Shown here piece by piece: positions 8,296 to 16,733 of a stretch of 64,000 nt of DNA. Every line of letters begins with the position of its first letter. The first letter of the stretch is position 1. Source of the DNA: Streptomyces sp. Q6 (GTDB lineage Bacteria > Actinomycetota > Actinomycetes > Streptomycetales > Streptomycetaceae); NCBI RefSeq assembly GCF_036967205.1, contig NZ_CP146022.1, positions 7,812,001 to 7,876,000 of the forward strand. Reading direction: 5' to 3'. The translations under genes and the position numbers were made by a program. A model generated the notes under the pieces. That model was not told the DNA's origin, did no database searches, and saw only the letters and a list, made by a program, of their open reading frames with translations.

Positions 8296-9809
8296 ACGAG
8301 GCGTACGCGATCCCCGCGGTGGCCGTGGTCGTCCTCGCCACCGTCCTCATCGGCGGCTTCGGACTGCGCATCTCCCGGACGACCTCGGACTTCTACGTGG
8401 CGTCGCGCACCGTCGGACCCCGCCTCAACGCGGCCGCCATCAGCGGCGAATACCTCTCCGCGGCTTCCTTCCTCGGCGTCGCCGGGCTGCTCCTCGTGCA
8501 CGGCCCGGACATGCTCTGGTACCCGGTCGGCTATACGGCGGGCTACCTCGTCCTGCTGGTCTTCGTCGCCGCCCCGCTGCGCCGTTCCGGCGCCTACACG
8601 CTCCCCGACTTCGCCGAGGGCCGCCTGGAGTCGCGGCAGGTGCGGCGCGTGGTCAGCATGTTCGTGGTCGGCGCGGGCTGGCTCTATCTGGTGCCCCAAC
8701 TCCAGGGCGCCGGGCTGACGTTGCAGATCCTGACGGGGGCGCCGCGCTGGTTCGGCGGGGCGCTGGTCGCCGCTGTCGTGGTCCTCGCGGTGGCGGCGGG
8801 CGGCATGCGCTCGATCACCTTCGTGCAAGCCTTCCAGTACTGGCTGAAGCTGACGGCCCTCCTGGTCCCGGCGTTCTTCCTGCTCCTCGCGTGGCACGGG
8901 CAGGGCGCGACACCGCCCGACTTCCCCGCCGCGGACGTGCCGTCGGCCGGGGTCGGCGCGGGCCGCCCGCTGGCCACCAGCCGCGCCGACCACCCGCTCT
9001 ACGCCACGTACGGCCTGATCGTCGCGACGTTCCTCGGCACGATGGGCCTGCCGCACGTCGTCGTCCGCTTCTACACGAGCCCGAACGGCCGCGCGGCCCG
9101 CCGCACCACGGTCGTCGTCCTCGCCCTGATCGGCACCTTCTACCTCCTCCCGCCGCTCTACGGCTGGCTCGGCAGGGTCTACGCCCCCGAACTCACCGCC
9201 ACCCACGACGCGGACGCCACCGTGCTGCTGCTCCCCGGCCGCGTCGTGGGCGGCGTCGCGGGGGACCTGCTCGGCGCGCTGGTGGCGGGCGGCGCGTTCG
9301 CCGCGTTCCTGTCCACGGCGTCGGGCCTGACGATGGCGGTGGCCGGTGTGGTCAGCCAGGACGTCCTCCCGGCGCGCGGCGTACGGCACTTCAGGCTCGG
9401 CGTGGTCCTGGCCATGGCGGTCGCGCTGGCCGGCGCGCTCCTGGTGGACGGCGTCCCGGTGGCCGACGCGGTCGGCATGGCGTTCGCCGTCTCGGCGTCG
9501 TCCTTCTGCCCCCTCCTGGTCCTCGGCATCTGGTGGCGCCGCCTCACACCCCCCGGGGCCCTGGCGGGCCTGTTCCTGGGCGGCGGGTCGGCGCTCCTCG
9601 CCGTCACCCTCACCGTCTTCGGCGCGGCGACCTCCGGCTGGCTCCACACCCTCCTGGCCTGGCCGGCGGTCTGGTCCGTCCCGGTCGGCTTCCTGGCGAT
9701 GATCCTGGTCTCCCTGGCGACCCCGCACGCCATCCCGCCGCACACGACGGCCACGATGACCCGCCTCCACCTCCCCGAGGCCCTCAAGAGCGCGGGAGGT
9801 CCCCCGTGA
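8292..9809 (+). CDS. Sodium:solute symporter (cation/acetate or monocarboxylate type)
   Basis: A 505-residue polytopic protein of the SSS family with about 13 hydrophobic segments. Family-like features include FYVASRTVGPRLNAAAISGEYLSAASFLG near residues 35-60, GLPHVVVRFYTSP, and ASGLTMAVAGVVSQDVLP. These match ActP/MctC-like cation-carboxylate symporters, which import acetate, pyruvate or propionate with sodium or protons. The start overlaps the upstream small membrane-protein gene and the stop overlaps the kinase GTG (GTGA), so the genes are translationally coupled. Control is probably by the LytTR/LytS pair in the same operon. The substrate is inferred from the family. Confidence 0.9.
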   Translation: MNEAYAIPAVAVVVLATVLIGGFGLRISRTTSDFYVASRTVGPRLNAAAISGEYLSAASFLGVAGLLLVHGPDMLWYPVGYTAGYLVLLVFVAAPLRRSGAYTLPDFAEGRLESRQVRRVVSMFVVGAGWLYLVPQLQGAGLTLQILTGAPRWFGGALVAAVVVLAVAAGGMRSITFVQAFQYWLKLTALLVPAFFLLLAWHGQGATPPDFPAADVPSAGVGAGRPLATSRADHPLYATYGLIVATFLGTMGLPHVVVRFYTSPNGRAARRTTVVVLALIGTFYLLPPLYGWLGRVYAPELTATHDADATVLLLPGRVVGGVAGDLLGALVAGGAFAAFLSTASGLTMAVAGVVSQDVLPARGVRHFRLGVVLAMAVALAGALLVDGVPVADAVGMAFAVSASSFCPLLVLGIWWRRLTPPGALAGLFLGGGSALLAVTLTVFGAATSGWLHTLLAWPAVWSVPVGFLAMILVSLATPHAIPPHTTATMTRLHLPEALKSAGGPP

Positions 9810-10996
9810 GCGGCGCCGTGACAGCCACCCTCCTCGCCCTGTGCCCCGTCCTCCTCGGCGCGGGCTTCCTCCTGGGCCGGCGCACCGACCCCGCGGGACA
9901 CAGCGACGTCGGCACCCCCGTCGAGCGCGCCACCTTCGAGACGCTGCACACGGCCTCGCTCGCCGCCCCCGCCCTGCGCGCGGGCCTCACCGAGGACACC
10001 GCCCGCAAGTCCGCCCGCCGCCTGCGCACGCTCCTCGGCACGGAGGCCCTGGCCGTCACCAACCGAGGTGCCGTCCTCGCCTGGGACGGCACCGCGGAGC
10101 ACCCGCACGCCAAGCACGTCATGGACCAGGTCGCCCCGGCCCTGACCGGCGGGCGCACCGTCGCCTTCGCGTGTGGCTGCTCGTCCGTCGACTGCCCGCT
10201 GCGCTGGGCGGTCGCCGCCCCGGTCGTCGCCGACGGCCGCGTCCTCGGCGCCGTCGTGGCCTACGCGCCCCGCGAGTCCGCCGTCCTGGCCCGCGCCACC
10301 GACGAGGTCGCCCGCTGGGTCTCCGTCCAACTCGAACTCGCCGAACTCGACCGCTCCCGCACCCGTCTCATCGAAGCGGAGATCAAAGCGCTGCGCGCGC
10401 AGATCTCCCCGCACTTCATCTTCAACTCCCTCGCGGCCATCGCGTCGTTCGTCCGCACCGACCCCGAACGGGCCCGTGAACTCCTCCTGGAATTCGCCGA
10501 CTTCACCCGCTACTCGTTCCGCAGGCACGGCGAGTTCACCACGCTCGCCGACGAACTCCACTCCATCGACCAGTACTTGGCTCTCGTCCGCGCCCGCTTC
10601 GGCGACCGCCTCTCCGTCACCCTGCAGATCGCCCCGGAGGTCCTCCCGGTCACCCTCCCGTTCCTCTGCCTCCAGCCACTGGTGGAGAACGCCGTCAAAC
10701 ACGGCCTGGAGGGTGCCGTGACCCGCAGCCGCATCTCCATCGGGGCGACGGACGCGGGCGCCGAGGCCGAGGTCGTCATCGAGGACGACGGCGTCGGCAT
10801 GGACCCGGACGAGCTGCGGGCGATCCTGCGCGGCGAGGGGGACGCGTCCCGCGGCATCGGCCTCTCGAACGTCGACGAACGCCTGCGCCAGGTCTTCGGC
10901 GACGGCTACGGCCTCGTCATCGAGACGGCCGTCGGCGCGGGCATGAAGATCACGGTGCGCATCCCGAAGTACCGGGCGGGCGTGTACGCGCCCTGA
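9806..10996 (+). CDS. LytS-type sensor histidine kinase
   Basis: A 396-residue protein starting at GTG 9806, which overlaps the symporter stop. One N-terminal hydrophobic helix (VTATLLALCPVLLGAGFLLG) is followed by a GAF-like region at about 45-175. That region contains a Cys-rich segment (CGCSSVDCP) that could be a redox or ligand site. The His_kinase domain (PF06580) has the phosphoacceptor in ISPHFIFNSLAAI, and the HATPase domain has LVENAVKHGL and EDDGVGMD. Gene order places it as partner of the LytTR regulator. A weak second copy of its last 20 bases (18/20 identical) lies 29 bases downstream. Confidence 0.92.
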   Translation: MSGAVTATLLALCPVLLGAGFLLGRRTDPAGHSDVGTPVERATFETLHTASLAAPALRAGLTEDTARKSARRLRTLLGTEALAVTNRGAVLAWDGTAEHPHAKHVMDQVAPALTGGRTVAFACGCSSVDCPLRWAVAAPVVADGRVLGAVVAYAPRESAVLARATDEVARWVSVQLELAELDRSRTRLIEAEIKALRAQISPHFIFNSLAAIASFVRTDPERARELLLEFADFTRYSFRRHGEFTTLADELHSIDQYLALVRARFGDRLSVTLQIAPEVLPVTLPFLCLQPLVENAVKHGLEGAVTRSRISIGATDAGAEAEVVIEDDGVGMDPDELRAILRGEGDASRGIGLSNVDERLRQVFGDGYGLVIETAVGAGMKITVRIPKYRAGVYAP

Positions 10997-11062
10997 CGTA
11001 CCGAAGGGGCGTGTACCCACCCTGACCGCCGCGGCGCCCGCCCGGCACCTCCGCGGACCCGC

Positions 11063-11563
11063 TCAGAACAGATGGATCGCCAAGTGCCCCAGCGGCAGGC
11101 CGAGTTGCCAGGCGGGAGTCCAGACCTGCGGCCCGTCCTCCTCGTCGGGGACCGGCACCGCGTCGAGGTCGGGAGCGAGCAGCTCCGTCTCCTCCAGCCA
11201 TCTCCAGGCCGCCTGGGCCAGCTCCAGATCGGGCGAACGGCTCACGGCGCCGCGGCGGTCCCGCTCCCGCTCCGCGAAGCGCTCCCGCACCCATCTCTGC
11301 CACGGCTGGTCGTAGGCGGTCAGCGACGACCACGTCTCCAGCTGCGAGACCACCCGGATCCCGGACAGCTCGTCCTCCGCGTCGGACAGGAAGATGGTCA
11401 GGGCCAGCGCGTCGCGCCCGGCCCGGAACTCGAAGGACGTCGGCGGCATCAGATCCCCGGTGCGCAACAGCTCGTCCGCGATGTACTCGGCGTACAACCA
11501 CGCCATGGGTACGGTGAGTTCGCCTCCGGCGCCCGTCGCGCCGCCTTGGCTCCCGTGCAACAT
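11063..11563 (-). CDS. Conserved hypothetical protein
   Basis: A 166-residue acidic, soluble protein. I chose ATG 11563 because a purine-rich GGAGGAAGG lies just upstream; a longer in-frame extension lacks a ribosome site. Visible features are MAWLYAEYIADELLRTGDL near residue 20, FEFRAGRDALALTIFLSD, and a C-terminal VWTPAWQLGLPLGHLAIHLF. There is no signal peptide or membrane segment. I do not recognise the family. It lies downstream of the ECF sigma gene on the same strand, about 150 bases away, so co-transcription is possible. Confidence 0.65.
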   Translation of the reverse strand: MLHGSQGGATGAGGELTVPMAWLYAEYIADELLRTGDLMPPTSFEFRAGRDALALTIFLSDAEDELSGIRVVSQLETWSSLTAYDQPWQRWVRERFAERERDRRGAVSRSPDLELAQAAWRWLEETELLAPDLDAVPVPDEEDGPQVWTPAWQLGLPLGHLAIHLF

Positions 11564-11711
11564 TCCTTCCTGCCTTCCTCCGGTCCGTGCGCTTCGCCGG
11601 CCCCCGGACCCCACCCATGTCCCACTCGCCGGGGAGGACAGCGGATTACTCAACCGAGAGAACGGCACGCTGAGCAAGGCGCTTTGCGAAGGCTTGACCC
11701 GGCCTACGGTT

Positions 11712-12248
11712 TCAGCGCAGGTCGGACGCATAGCCCGGAAGAACCCGGCGCAACGCGCGCAACGCGTAGTACGCGCGGGACTTCACGGTACCCGGGGGGA
11801 TGCCGAGCGTTCGCGCGGCCTCGGCCACACTCGCGCCCTTGAAGTACACCTCGAGGAGGACGGCTCGATGCTCGGGGGAGAGCGTCGCCACAGCCTCCCG
11901 CACATCGAGCGCCGCCGCCGACCGTTCCGCGTGATCGGCGCAGACGCGCGCGTTCTCCAGAACCGCGTCGCCCACTTCGGCGGGCCGCGCGAGCCGCGCC
12001 CTGCGCGCGTCGATCGCGAGCCGCCGACCGACGGTGAACAGCCATGGCCGCACCGACTCGAAGCGCGCGTCGAGCGCCTCCGGATGCTGCCAGGCCCGTA
12101 CGTACGTCTCCTGGACCAGGTCCTCCGCGCGTTGGCGGTCCCCGTCGCACAGACGCAGCAGGAACGAGAACAGCGGCCCGCCGTGCTCCCGCTGGACCTG
12201 GGCGAGGTCCTCCTCCGGTGTCGTGGGTGTCGTGAGCGCCGTCGTCAT
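11712..12248 (-). CDS. ECF RNA polymerase sigma factor
   Basis: A 178-residue sigma-70 protein containing only regions 2 and 4. Region 2 has LVQETYVRAWQHPEAL (the -10 recognition and core-binding helix). Region 4 has LSPEHRAVLLEVYFKGASV followed by AARTLGIPPGTVKSR (helix-turn-helix for the -35 element). ATG 12248 starts MTTALTTPTTPEED, which suits the family; longer extensions are Arg/Pro-rich and unlike sigma factors. Its anti-sigma factor is not adjacent. The membrane anti-sigma gene ending at 6381 is the nearest candidate, but the two need not be partners. Confidence 0.92.
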   Translation of the reverse strand: MTTALTTPTTPEEDLAQVQREHGGPLFSFLLRLCDGDRQRAEDLVQETYVRAWQHPEALDARFESVRPWLFTVGRRLAIDARRARLARPAEVGDAVLENARVCADHAERSAAALDVREAVATLSPEHRAVLLEVYFKGASVAEAARTLGIPPGTVKSRAYYALRALRRVLPGYASDLR

Positions 12249-12502
12249 GCGCGTATGGCAACGCACGCCCCGGCGCCCGCCCAGGGGCCGCGCGCGGATC
12301 TGCGGCAGGCGGTCGAAGCCGTCGACGAGCGGTGCGGTGAGCGGGCCGAGTGGCGCAGCGCGGTGACGCCGATTCAGGGACGGGACCGGTATGGGGACTT
12401 GACTGCACCCGGCACTCGTACATGGATGCGTATGGCGAAAATCACGCCGAAAACCACCTACATACGGACTCATTCCGTCCAGTCACCCGAGGAGCCTTGT
12501 CG

Positions 12503-13688
12503 ATGACACGGAGCACGCGCCGGACGCGGCAGGCGGCGGTGGCCCTCGCGGCCGTCCTGACGGGCCTCGGCGCGGGCTGCGCCGCCCCGGCGGCGGGCCC
12601 TCGCGGCCGTCCGCCACGGCCTCCGCCTCCACCTCCGGGCACCCCGCGCCCGCGGCGGCCCGCGGCTTCACGCTCGCCGCGTCCGGCGACGTCCTGCCCC
12701 ACACGTCGATCATTGACGAGGCCAACGAGGACGCGGGCGGCGACGGCTACGACTTCCGCCCGATGCTCGCGGGCGCCAAGTCGGTGGTCTCGTCGGCGGA
12801 CCTGGCGATCTGCCACATGGAGACCGTGTACGGCGCGCCCGGCGACTACAGCGGCTACCCGGCCTTCACGTCCCCGCCCCAGATCGCCGCGGGCCTGCGC
12901 GCCACCGGCTACGACTCCTGCTCCACCGCCTCCAACCACACCCTCGACGACGGCGCGGACGGCATCGCCCGCACGCTCGGCGCGTTCGACCGGGCCGGTC
13001 TGCGGCACGCCGGATCGGGCCGCACCGCGGCGGAGGGCGCGGCCCGGCCCGGCTGCGCGCGGGCGGCGCCGAGGTCGCCCAACTCGCCTACACCTACGGC
13101 ACGAACGGCTACCCGCTCCCCAGGAACAAGCCCTGGGCGGTCAACTTGATCGACCGTCAGCGCATCATCGCGGACGCCCGCGCCGCCCGGAAGGCGGGCG
13201 CCGACGTCGTCGTCGTGTCCCTCCACTGGGGCACGGAGTGGCAGGACGAGCCGGACACCGGCCAGCTCACGCTCGGCAGGCAGCTCACCGCCTCCCGCAC
13301 GCACGGTCGCCCCGACATCGACCTGATCCTCGGCACCCACGCCCACGTCCCGCAGGCGTACGAGAAGGTCAACGGCACCTGGATCGTCTACGGGATGGGC
13401 GACCAGATCGCGGGGGAGATGTTCAACCACGACGGCGCCCAGGACGCCCGCGGCAACATGAGCACGATCGGCCGCTTCACCTTCGCCCCGCCGGCCCGCG
13501 CCGGCGAGCGCTGGCGGGTCACGAAGGCCGAGTTCGTCCCTCAGTGGTTCGACCTCGGCTCCGACCGCGTGGTGAACCTCAACCGCGCCATCGACCGAGG
13601 CGCCGACCTCGAAGGCGTCCGCGACGAGATCCGCCGGGTCGTCCTCGGCAGGGGCGCGGCCGAGGACGGCCTCGTCATGGGGAAGTAG
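12503..13688 (+). pseudogene. CapA family (poly-gamma-glutamate synthesis-like) lipoprotein, two frameshifts
   Basis: ATG 12503 follows GAGGAG by eight bases. The first frame encodes a lipoprotein signal ending LGAGC. At about 12598 the frame moves so that PSATASASTSG, GFTLAASGDVLPH and the CapA-like body (ICHMETVYG, TASNHTLDDGADG) continue in a second frame. At about 13042-13050 it moves again, to LRAGGAEVAQLAYTYG, VVVSLHWGTEW and LILGTHAHVPQAYE. Both breaks fall in CCC runs, and adding one C to each restores a 395-residue reading frame. CapA-type metallophosphatase-fold proteins act on the cell surface in capsule or wall polymer metabolism. It could be a true pseudogene or an intact gene with consensus errors. 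Confidence 0.85.
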
Positions 13689-13720
13689 ACGTCTGCTTCG
13701 CCGGCTCGGACCTCTTGCAC

Positions 13721-13743
13721 GGTGCCGCGGGTACCACGGCACC
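13721..13743. terminator. Hairpin between convergent genes
   Basis: The arms GGTGCCG and CGGCACC (7 bp, 9-base loop) lie between the CapA-like gene and the convergent VOC fragment. It is the only good inverted repeat in this gap; a shared terminator role is inferred. Confidence 0.4.
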
Positions 13744-13763
13744 CCTCGGAGGCGTTTGAGCGA

Positions 13764-14056
13764 CTACCGTGCGGTGTCGGAGCTGTGCGGGGGATCGAAG
13801 ACGCAGAACTCGTTGCCCTCCGGGTCGGCGACGACGATCCAGCGAAAGCCGTGTTCGCTGAGTTCCTCAGAGAGTCTCGTAGCGCCCAGCTGCTCAAGGC
13901 GGTTGACCTCGGGCACCAGGTCCGTGGTGCCGAAGTCGAGATCGAGGTGCATGCGGTTCTTGCCCTGCTTCGACTCCGGGACGTGTTGCAGGAGAAGGGT
14001 CGGTGCAGGACGGGGCCCGACCAGGCTCAAGTAGGGAGATCCGTGGAAGCCGGCGC
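13764..14056 (-). pseudogene. VOC (glyoxalase-like) protein, C-terminal half only
   Basis: The recognisable part runs from about GSPYLSLVGPRPAPTLLLQ to the stop. It contains KNRMHLDLDFG and VVADPEGNEFCVFD, the typical second half of Streptomyces glyoxalase-like domains. The preceding in-frame residues (up to 14189) are Arg/Gly-rich and unlike a VOC N-terminus. I also read the other two minus-strand frames up to the next gene and found no N-terminal half. About 55 residues appear to be missing, so this is probably a truncated relic. A short protein starting at ATG 13952 (MHLDLDFG) is possible but would lack half the fold. Confidence 0.6.
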
Positions 14057-14228
14057 CCTGGCCCGCCCGATCGATGCGCCGACCCCTGGGCACATCCGGT
14101 CGTCCCTGCTCGTGCGTGCGGTCACCGACTGACGCTGCCGCGTACGGCTGCGCGACGGCTGATGGCCGATCAGGGCGCACCCGTGACAAGAGGCACGGAA
14201 GGCGGCACGCCCCGCCGGAGTCGAGGGG

Positions 14229-14690
14229 CTACGGCACCACCGTGACGGGCCAGCGGCCCGCCTTCACCAGGCGGATGGCGACCGAGCCGACGATGCGATG
14301 ACCGGCCTGCTCCGAGGCGCCGACGACCACGGCGTCCGCCTTGAGTTCGTCGGCGGCGGTGACCAGGCCGTTGAACGGGTCGCCGCGGAACGTGTGGAAC
14401 TCCCAGCGCACGTCGTATATGTCCTTGACCCGCTCCGTCGCCTCCCGGATCTCCGCGATCAGGCCCTCCGCGATCTCGTCGGTCGTCTCCGCGACGGGCA
14501 CCCCGAGCGCGGCGCCCGCCGTCATCACGGGCTGCACATAGACGACGGCGAGCAGGGCGCGCTGACGCCGGGCGAGGCCTCCGGCGTAGGCCGCGGCGCG
14601 GAAGGAGGAGTCGGAACCGTCGACCCCGACCACGATCACCTTGGGCCCGTCGGTACCGCGCTCGAACTGGTGTGGCTGCTGTTCGGTCAC
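14229..14690 (-). CDS. Universal stress protein (UspA) family
   Basis: A 153-residue single-domain UspA-fold protein. The N-terminal strand is VIVVGVDGSDSSFRAA, with the Asp-Gly-Ser typical of nucleotide-binding members. The C-terminal GASEQAGHRIVGSVAIRL fits the ATP-binding G-2x-G-9x-G(S/T) pattern only loosely, ending with SVAIRLV...WPVTVVP. It is cytosolic, and its role in stress or dormancy is inferred from the family. The gene stands alone, upstream of the VOC fragment on the same strand. Confidence 0.9.
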   Translation of the reverse strand: MTEQQPHQFERGTDGPKVIVVGVDGSDSSFRAAAYAGGLARRQRALLAVVYVQPVMTAGAALGVPVAETTDEIAEGLIAEIREATERVKDIYDVRWEFHTFRGDPFNGLVTAADELKADAVVVGASEQAGHRIVGSVAIRLVKAGRWPVTVVP

Positions 14691-14849
14691 GCGCAGAGGC
14701 TAGCGGAAACCCGCAGGTGGGGGCAGCGCCGGGGCGGAGCGGATTTTTCGGTTCCGGGGCGCGGGCCGTCGCGGCTGAACGGGTGCTTTCACGCCGCCCA
14801 ACCGGTGGTGCTCTGCGCGGCGCCACCGGCGCCGTGTGACGGATGAAGC

Positions 14850-15700
14850 ATGAAAACGCATCAGATCGCGTCAGGGCGCCGGACCCTGCTCCGCGGCTTC
14901 ACCGCCGTCGGCCTGGCCGCACTCACCGGTTGCGCCGCCGCCGAGCGCGCGAGCGCCCCGCCGAGCGCGAGCCCGAGCGCCGCGCCCGCCGCGGGGCCGC
15001 AGGCCGCCCGCCCCTCGGGCCCTCCGCGTACCGGCTGCGGCCGATGGCCGGAAGCGGGCCCCAGCGTGCCGTCCCCGGCCGACTGGCGGTCCGTCACAAA
15101 CCCCTCCTCAGCATGGAGTTCGAGCGCGGCGACCGTGCCATGGTGCTCACGTTCGACGACGGGCCCGACCCCCGCTACACCCCGGACATCCTGCGCACGC
15201 TGCGCAAGCACGAGGTGCGCGCGATGTTCTTCGTGTGCGGCGAGATGGCCGTCGACAACAAGGACCTGCTGCGCGAGATGGCCGACGACGGACACGTCAT
15301 CGGCAACCACACCTGGACGCACCCGCTCCTGACCCGGATGACCCGCTCCGGCATGCGGCCCGAGATCGAGCGCACCTGCGAGGTCATCGAGGACACGGTC
15401 GGTGAACCGCCCGCCTGGTTCCGCGCGCCGTACGGGGCGTGGAACCGCGCCGCGTTCCGGCTCGGCGCCGACCTCGGCATGGAGCCCCTGGCCTGGACCG
15501 TCGACACCCTCGACTGGAACACCCCCGGCACCGACACCATCGTCACCCGCGTACTGCGCGGCGCGGCGCCCGGCGTCGTCGTCCTCAACCACGACGCCGG
15601 CGGCAACCGCTCGCAGAGCGTCTCCGCCCTGCGGGAGTACCTGCCGCGGCTGATCGACGACGGCTACCGCATCACCGTCCCGCGCCGCCGCGGCGTCTGA
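14850..15700 (+). pseudogene. Polysaccharide deacetylase lipoprotein with one frameshift
   Basis: ATG 14850 encodes a lipoprotein signal with a twin-arginine-like GRRTLLRG and lipobox LTGC, then an Ala/Ser/Pro linker. At the C run 15011-15014 the frame is lost. One extra C there joins AARP to LGPSAYRLRP and restores 283 residues. The catalytic NodB-homology domain is in the second frame: TFDDGPDPRYT (motif 1, catalytic Asp), HVIGNHTWTHP (motif 2, metal His residues), RAPYGAWN and LNHDAGGN. The family removes acetyl groups from wall polymers outside the cell. A start at ATG 14843 is in the domain frame but gives an Arg-rich N-terminus with no signal peptide. Confidence 0.88.
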
Positions 15701-15712
15701 TCCCCGCCGACC

Positions 15713-15741
15713 GGTGTCCGTGCGGTCAGCGCACGGACACC
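15713..15741. terminator. Perfect 12-bp hairpin between deacetylase and sortase genes
   Basis: The arms are GGTGTCCGTGCG (15713-15724) and its exact complement (15730-15741), with loop GTCAG. The sortase stop codon (15726-15728 on the minus strand) sits in the loop, so the stem encodes the last sortase codons. Its position between convergent genes suggests a bidirectional terminator. Confidence 0.75.
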
Positions 15742-16385
15742 AGACGGGCGAAGGCCACCACGTTGCCGTCGTAGCCGTTCTGCTTCGAGAAGCCGCCACC
15801 GCACGTGATGACGCGCAGCTCCGGCGTCCCGTTGGAGCCGTAGACGCGGTTGCCGGGGAAGTTCGCCTTCTCGAACACCTCGATCCCGTACACCTGGAAC
15901 ACGGCGGTCCTGCCGTCCTTGCGCCGGATCTCGACGTGGTTGCCCTTCTTCAGGGACCCGAGCCCGTAGAACACGGCCGGGCCCTGCATGTTGTCGACGT
16001 GCCCGACGACGACGGCCGTGCCCTTCTCGCCGGGCGAGACCGCGCCGGTGAACCAGCCCGCCAGGTTCGGGTCCTGCGGCGGTGGCGCGTCCACCCAGCC
16101 CTCCGCGTCCAGACCGACCTGGGTCACCGGGGCGTCCACCCGGATCGCCGGGATCCGCACCCGGTCCACCAACGAGAACGGCAGCGGCTGCGGCGCCTTC
16201 GACGTGGCCCACGTGGGCGTGCGGACGTCCGCGGCGGCGGCCGACGCGGGCTGCGGCGGGCCGATGTCGAATTCCCCCGAACCATTGCGGATCAGCGCGA
16301 GACCGGTGAGCAGCACCAGCGCTATCACGCCCCACGGCGCACGCTTTCTGGGCTGCTCCTCGTCTTCGAGCCTTGCGTAGGACAT
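15726..16385 (-). CDS. Class F sortase
   Basis: A 219-residue membrane-anchored transpeptidase. The short cytosolic N-terminus is followed by one helix (GVIALVLLTGLALI, about 19-32), then a linker. The sortase barrel has the catalytic His in VVVGHVDN, the catalytic Cys in RVITCGGGF, and an Arg in the final strand (VVAFARLVSVR). Class F sortases are typical of actinobacteria and attach proteins to the cell wall; their substrates are poorly known. Two paralogous exoproteins with C-terminal membrane anchors are encoded next door (16734 and 17397), so they are possible substrates. Confidence 0.93.
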   Translation of the reverse strand: MSYARLEDEEQPRKRAPWGVIALVLLTGLALIRNGSGEFDIGPPQPASAAAADVRTPTWATSKAPQPLPFSLVDRVRIPAIRVDAPVTQVGLDAEGWVDAPPPQDPNLAGWFTGAVSPGEKGTAVVVGHVDNMQGPAVFYGLGSLKKGNHVEIRRKDGRTAVFQVYGIEVFEKANFPGNRVYGSNGTPELRVITCGGGFSKQNGYDGNVVAFARLVSVR

Positions 16386-16733
16386 TCGCTCATCCCCTCT
16401 GGGCCCGGCGGCGAGACCGGGTCCGTTGCGCGTACCGAAACGCTAAGTCGACCGCGCACGACCAGCGACGGGGCGAGGGCGAACGGGTGCACCCGCAGCG
16501 TCCGTCCAGGGGGTGCGTGAGCCATCCGAGGTGCGGCCCTCAGGAAATTTCTGACGGTCTGTGACCTGCGGCAATATCGGCTTGTACGGAATTCCTTCGG
16601 TGTGTCGGCTCACCAGGACGGCCGATTCCCGAAATGCGGTCGTGCGCACGGCATCTGAGGGTTCGTCTGGGAGGCGTTCTCGCCGAAATTCCCGGGGACC
16701 GTTCCCCGGGGACGCCTTCCGCGGAGGATTTCC
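16386..16733. other. Gene-free divergent intergenic region (348 bp) with a leader hairpin
   Basis: This region between the divergent sortase and exoprotein genes holds no convincing gene on either strand. It is less GC-rich than its surroundings near 16545-16600. The only clear structure is a perfect 8-bp hairpin, CCCGGGGA / TCCCCGGG at 16691-16710 with loop CCGT. It lies about 25 bases upstream of the exoprotein start and its ribosome site (GCGGAGGA at about 16721), so it may lie in the mRNA leader. Confidence 0.6.

Noticed and set aside
12249-12502. Repeated GCGTATGGC motifs in the sigma factor/CapA gap as an autoregulatory promoter element
   Set aside because: The two copies match over only nine bases, lie at opposite ends of the gap and do not form a -35/-10 pair of any ECF class I can name.
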